Assembly: GCA_013396635.1 (NCBI GenBank)
Contig: WBMW01003950.1
Coordinates: 658,884 to 722,883 of the forward strand
Reading direction: 5' to 3'
Length of the DNA stretch: 64,000 nucleotides
Source: Penelope pileata
Lineage: Eukaryota > Chordata > Aves > Galliformes > Cracidae
This document shows, piece after piece, positions 62,201 through 64,000 of the stretch (positions within the stretch are counted from its first letter, which is position 1; each line of letters starts with the position of its first letter). The translations under genes were made by a program, and so were the position numbers. The notes beneath the pieces were generated by a model. That model was not told where the DNA came from. It was given only the letters and a program-made list of their open reading frames with translations, and ran no database searches.

Positions 62201-62714
62201 CAGTTAGGTCAGAAGAAAACACACTTTGTACCTAGGCACACAGCAAAGCGGAGAGGCTAATCTTCCAAAAAAGACACTACACCTGAAACATTACGTACAA
62301 GTTGCGTCGGCATTCATACCATGTGGATTTTACAGCATCTTTTATCCACATAAATAAAGTGTGATGACTGTGGATAGTCAGTAGCCTACCAGTGATCATG
62401 AACATTGCAGAACACGTGCTATTATGATATCTCATAACAGATTTATTACAATTGTATAAATAACCTCAGCGAGGAGTTAAAAAGGATCCCATGGGCATGG
62501 GCAGCTAGTCAGCTGGCTGCTGAAGGACAAAGGGAGAACATGCTCTTGGTACACAACATGTCTGATCTCAGGAGACAAAATTGGCTGTATTTATCCATTT
62601 GACTGTCACTGCCAGGCTGATATGGAAATGACTATGTATCTGAGGTACTTCTCTCAAGAAACAACGTGATTGGCATTTTCGTTTGTACCCAGAAACATGG
62701 CCTCAAAGGAATAT
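59299..62714. other. Non-coding stretch
   Basis: No gene is recognised. A G4-capable C-rich motif lies at 60025-60048 and an A/G-rich patch at about 60674-60702. Confidence 0.55.
60025..60048 (-). other. G-quadruplex motif (minus strand)
   Basis: The plus strand shows three C5 tracts separated by single A, then GTT and C4. On the minus strand this gives four G-tracts with loops of three, one and one, a strong G4 pattern. Confidence 0.75.
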
Positions 62715-62765
62715 AGAGCATTTAGAACTGGAAATCTCTCAGAGGTGATCTAGCCACATGGGAGG
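62715..62765 (-). mobile_element. Old CR1 3' tail fragment
   Basis: TTTAGAACTGGAA (62720-62732) followed by CTCAGAGGTGATCTAGCC (62738-62755) matches the reverse complement layout of a CR1 terminus (GAACTGGAA, CTCAGAGGTCATCTAGTCC). Short and diverged, so tentative. Confidence 0.4.
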
Positions 62766-63175
62766 AAGGCTCACTTTATGAAATCATGATCTTCTGCTCT
62801 CAAAGCAGGACAGTGCAAAAGAAATTCCTCAAGGGATATTTGAAAGAGCAGGAGTCACATTGTTAAGTATAGACAGAACTGTATGCATCATGCTTTTATT
62901 AATAACCTTTTGCTCTCAATCTTGCACTTGGATGTTTGCCCTTAAGTCTTGCTTAACATAACTTTGCAGTGTTTCACTCCACAGCTAGTCTGGTGCAGTG
63001 GAGAGGCAAAATGAAACAGATTGAAAGCAATAAGTTTTCAACAGAAAATGAAGGCAAAGAGTGCACAGAGTGTCTTAAGACATGAGTGTCTCCGCTGACA
63101 GGGTCAGAGAAGACAAGAGATTGCAAATATTTTCTTCCTATGTTCAAAGGATCACTGGGGGATGGACAGGAAGAG
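62766..63175. other. Non-coding stretch
   Basis: No gene is recognised. The last 100 bases may be the more 5' part of the following CR1 but are too diverged to call. Confidence 0.5.
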
Positions 63176-63380
63176 GACGCTTTACTAAAGAGGAGACTTC
63201 ACTGGAATGGACTGCCCAGGGAGGTGGTGGTATCACCGTCCCTGGAGATATTCAAGAAATGCATGGATGACGTTCTAAGGGACATGGCTTGGTGGTTTAA
63301 TGGGTAATCCTGGTGGCAGGTAGATGATTGGATTAGATGATCTTGGAGGTCTTTTCCAACCTTGGTGATTCTGTGATTCT
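63176..63380 (+). mobile_element. CR1 LINE 3' end
   Basis: The CR1 block TGGACTGCCCAGGGAGGTGG (63208-63227) is followed by GTCCCTGGAGATATTCAAG (63238-63256). ATTAGATGATCTTGGAGGTC (63332-63351) and the octamer-like tail GATTCTGTGATTCT (63367-63380) complete it. Sense orientation, 5'-truncated. The frames at 63082-63270 and 63086-63307 derive from it. Confidence 0.9.
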
Positions 63381-64000
63381 AAAAGGGAAGGATTAGCCCT
63401 GATGGCAGTAAACTAATGTATCTCCTGTAAGAAACAGATGGCAAGGAAATAGTCCACAGTTCTGAGTGTGCTCTGGATTTTCAAACAAGTTCTGACACCG
63501 TGTTTGGTTGATATAGGAAGGAAGGTAGAAGGTCATTTTTCACTGCCATCGGGAGCATGCCAGTTTATCAAATCTACCCTGGGGTACCGAGTAAGTTTGC
63601 TTGTGAAGACTTACAAAAGAGGTCACTAACCGTGGTAGTGGGTGTAAGAAGGAGTTGCTAGTTGACTGGTATAAAGAATAACTTTTTTTTTTTTTTAATT
63701 TTGTATAAAGTCTAAATAACATGTATACAGCATTAATCACAGAGCTAAAAATAATTTTAAATCACCTACTATTTTCTTCTTTTAAAACTCAAAGTGATTT
63801 TTGTTTGTTTTTTTTGAGTGTCCTATTGCATTTTCCTAATAGTTCATCAAAGACAGGAAGCAACTATCCAGTCTTCAGTGGGGGCTAATATATAAACCTA
63901 TCAAGTTCCTTTACAGTAATGACAACTGAAATAATGGGAACCACTGTCCAAGACAAAGGCTAAGTAGGCATCCAGCCATGATGCCCATAGGGTTTTCACT
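63381..64000. other. AT-rich non-coding end of window
   Basis: Short T-runs near 63682-63696 and 63810-63818. Nothing gene-like is visible. Confidence 0.6.

Noticed and set aside
1..64000. CRISPR arrays, operons, ribosome binding sites, tRNA or rRNA genes
   Set aside because: The window is vertebrate nuclear DNA. No regularly spaced repeats and no tRNA-like internal promoter boxes with a cloverleaf were found by eye.

Overview
The window reads as non-coding vertebrate DNA from a bird, most likely a galliform such as chicken. The evidence is the set of CR1 LINE 3' ends, one of which closes with the avian octamer repeat ATTCTATG. Other signs are a gammaretrovirus-type endogenous retrovirus, only traces of older L2-type LINEs, no SINEs, AT-rich sequence and short poly(A)/(T) tracts. 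No intact protein-coding gene is convincingly present. Nearly all open frames are short, start at arbitrary ATGs and overlap frames on the other strand.

Layout. 1-17.6 kb is mostly unique AT-rich sequence. It holds a decayed L2-type reverse transcriptase fragment (about 5.58-5.80 kb, minus), a possible hAT-like end (about 6.87 kb) and a short A-rich tandem repeat (8.2 kb). An old CR1 lies at 17.65-18.06 kb, a second L2-type RT relic at 18.84-19.15 kb (minus) and an old CR1 tail at 20.13 kb. A homeodomain-site- and E-box-containing block at 22.5-23.0 kb is a candidate conserved enhancer. A strongly pyrimidine-skewed kilobase at 25.74-26.63 kb leads into a third L2-type RT relic (26.65-26.83 kb, plus). 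CR1 pieces lie at 30.6 kb and 34.75-35.24 kb.

The main mobile element is a 5'-truncated, heavily mutated endogenous retrovirus at about 37.6-41.37 kb (plus). It keeps the second half of reverse transcriptase with YVDD, part of RNase H, integrase with its HHCC zinc finger and GPY/F module, the transmembrane half of Env with a CX6CC motif, a polypurine tract and one 3' LTR. Gag, protease, the 5' LTR and most of the Env surface subunit are absent, and many stops and frameshifts make it inert.

At 44.1-44.9 kb a young CR1 (minus) sits next to a much older CR1 (plus). At 45.25-46.38 kb there is an unexplained region that looks like decayed coding sequence. The right side holds G-quadruplex motifs and poly-purine/pyrimidine runs. 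Around 56.5-57.4 kb there is a CpG-rich block with a polypyrimidine tract, a TATA-like box and a good splice donor on the minus strand, so it is the best candidate for a host promoter and first exon. At 58.93-59.30 kb (minus) a GC-richer block ends in AATAAA and may be a terminal exon or retrocopy. CR1 remnants at 57.85, 62.7 and 63.18 kb close the window.

All family calls come from reading the sequence. No alignment or database search was run.
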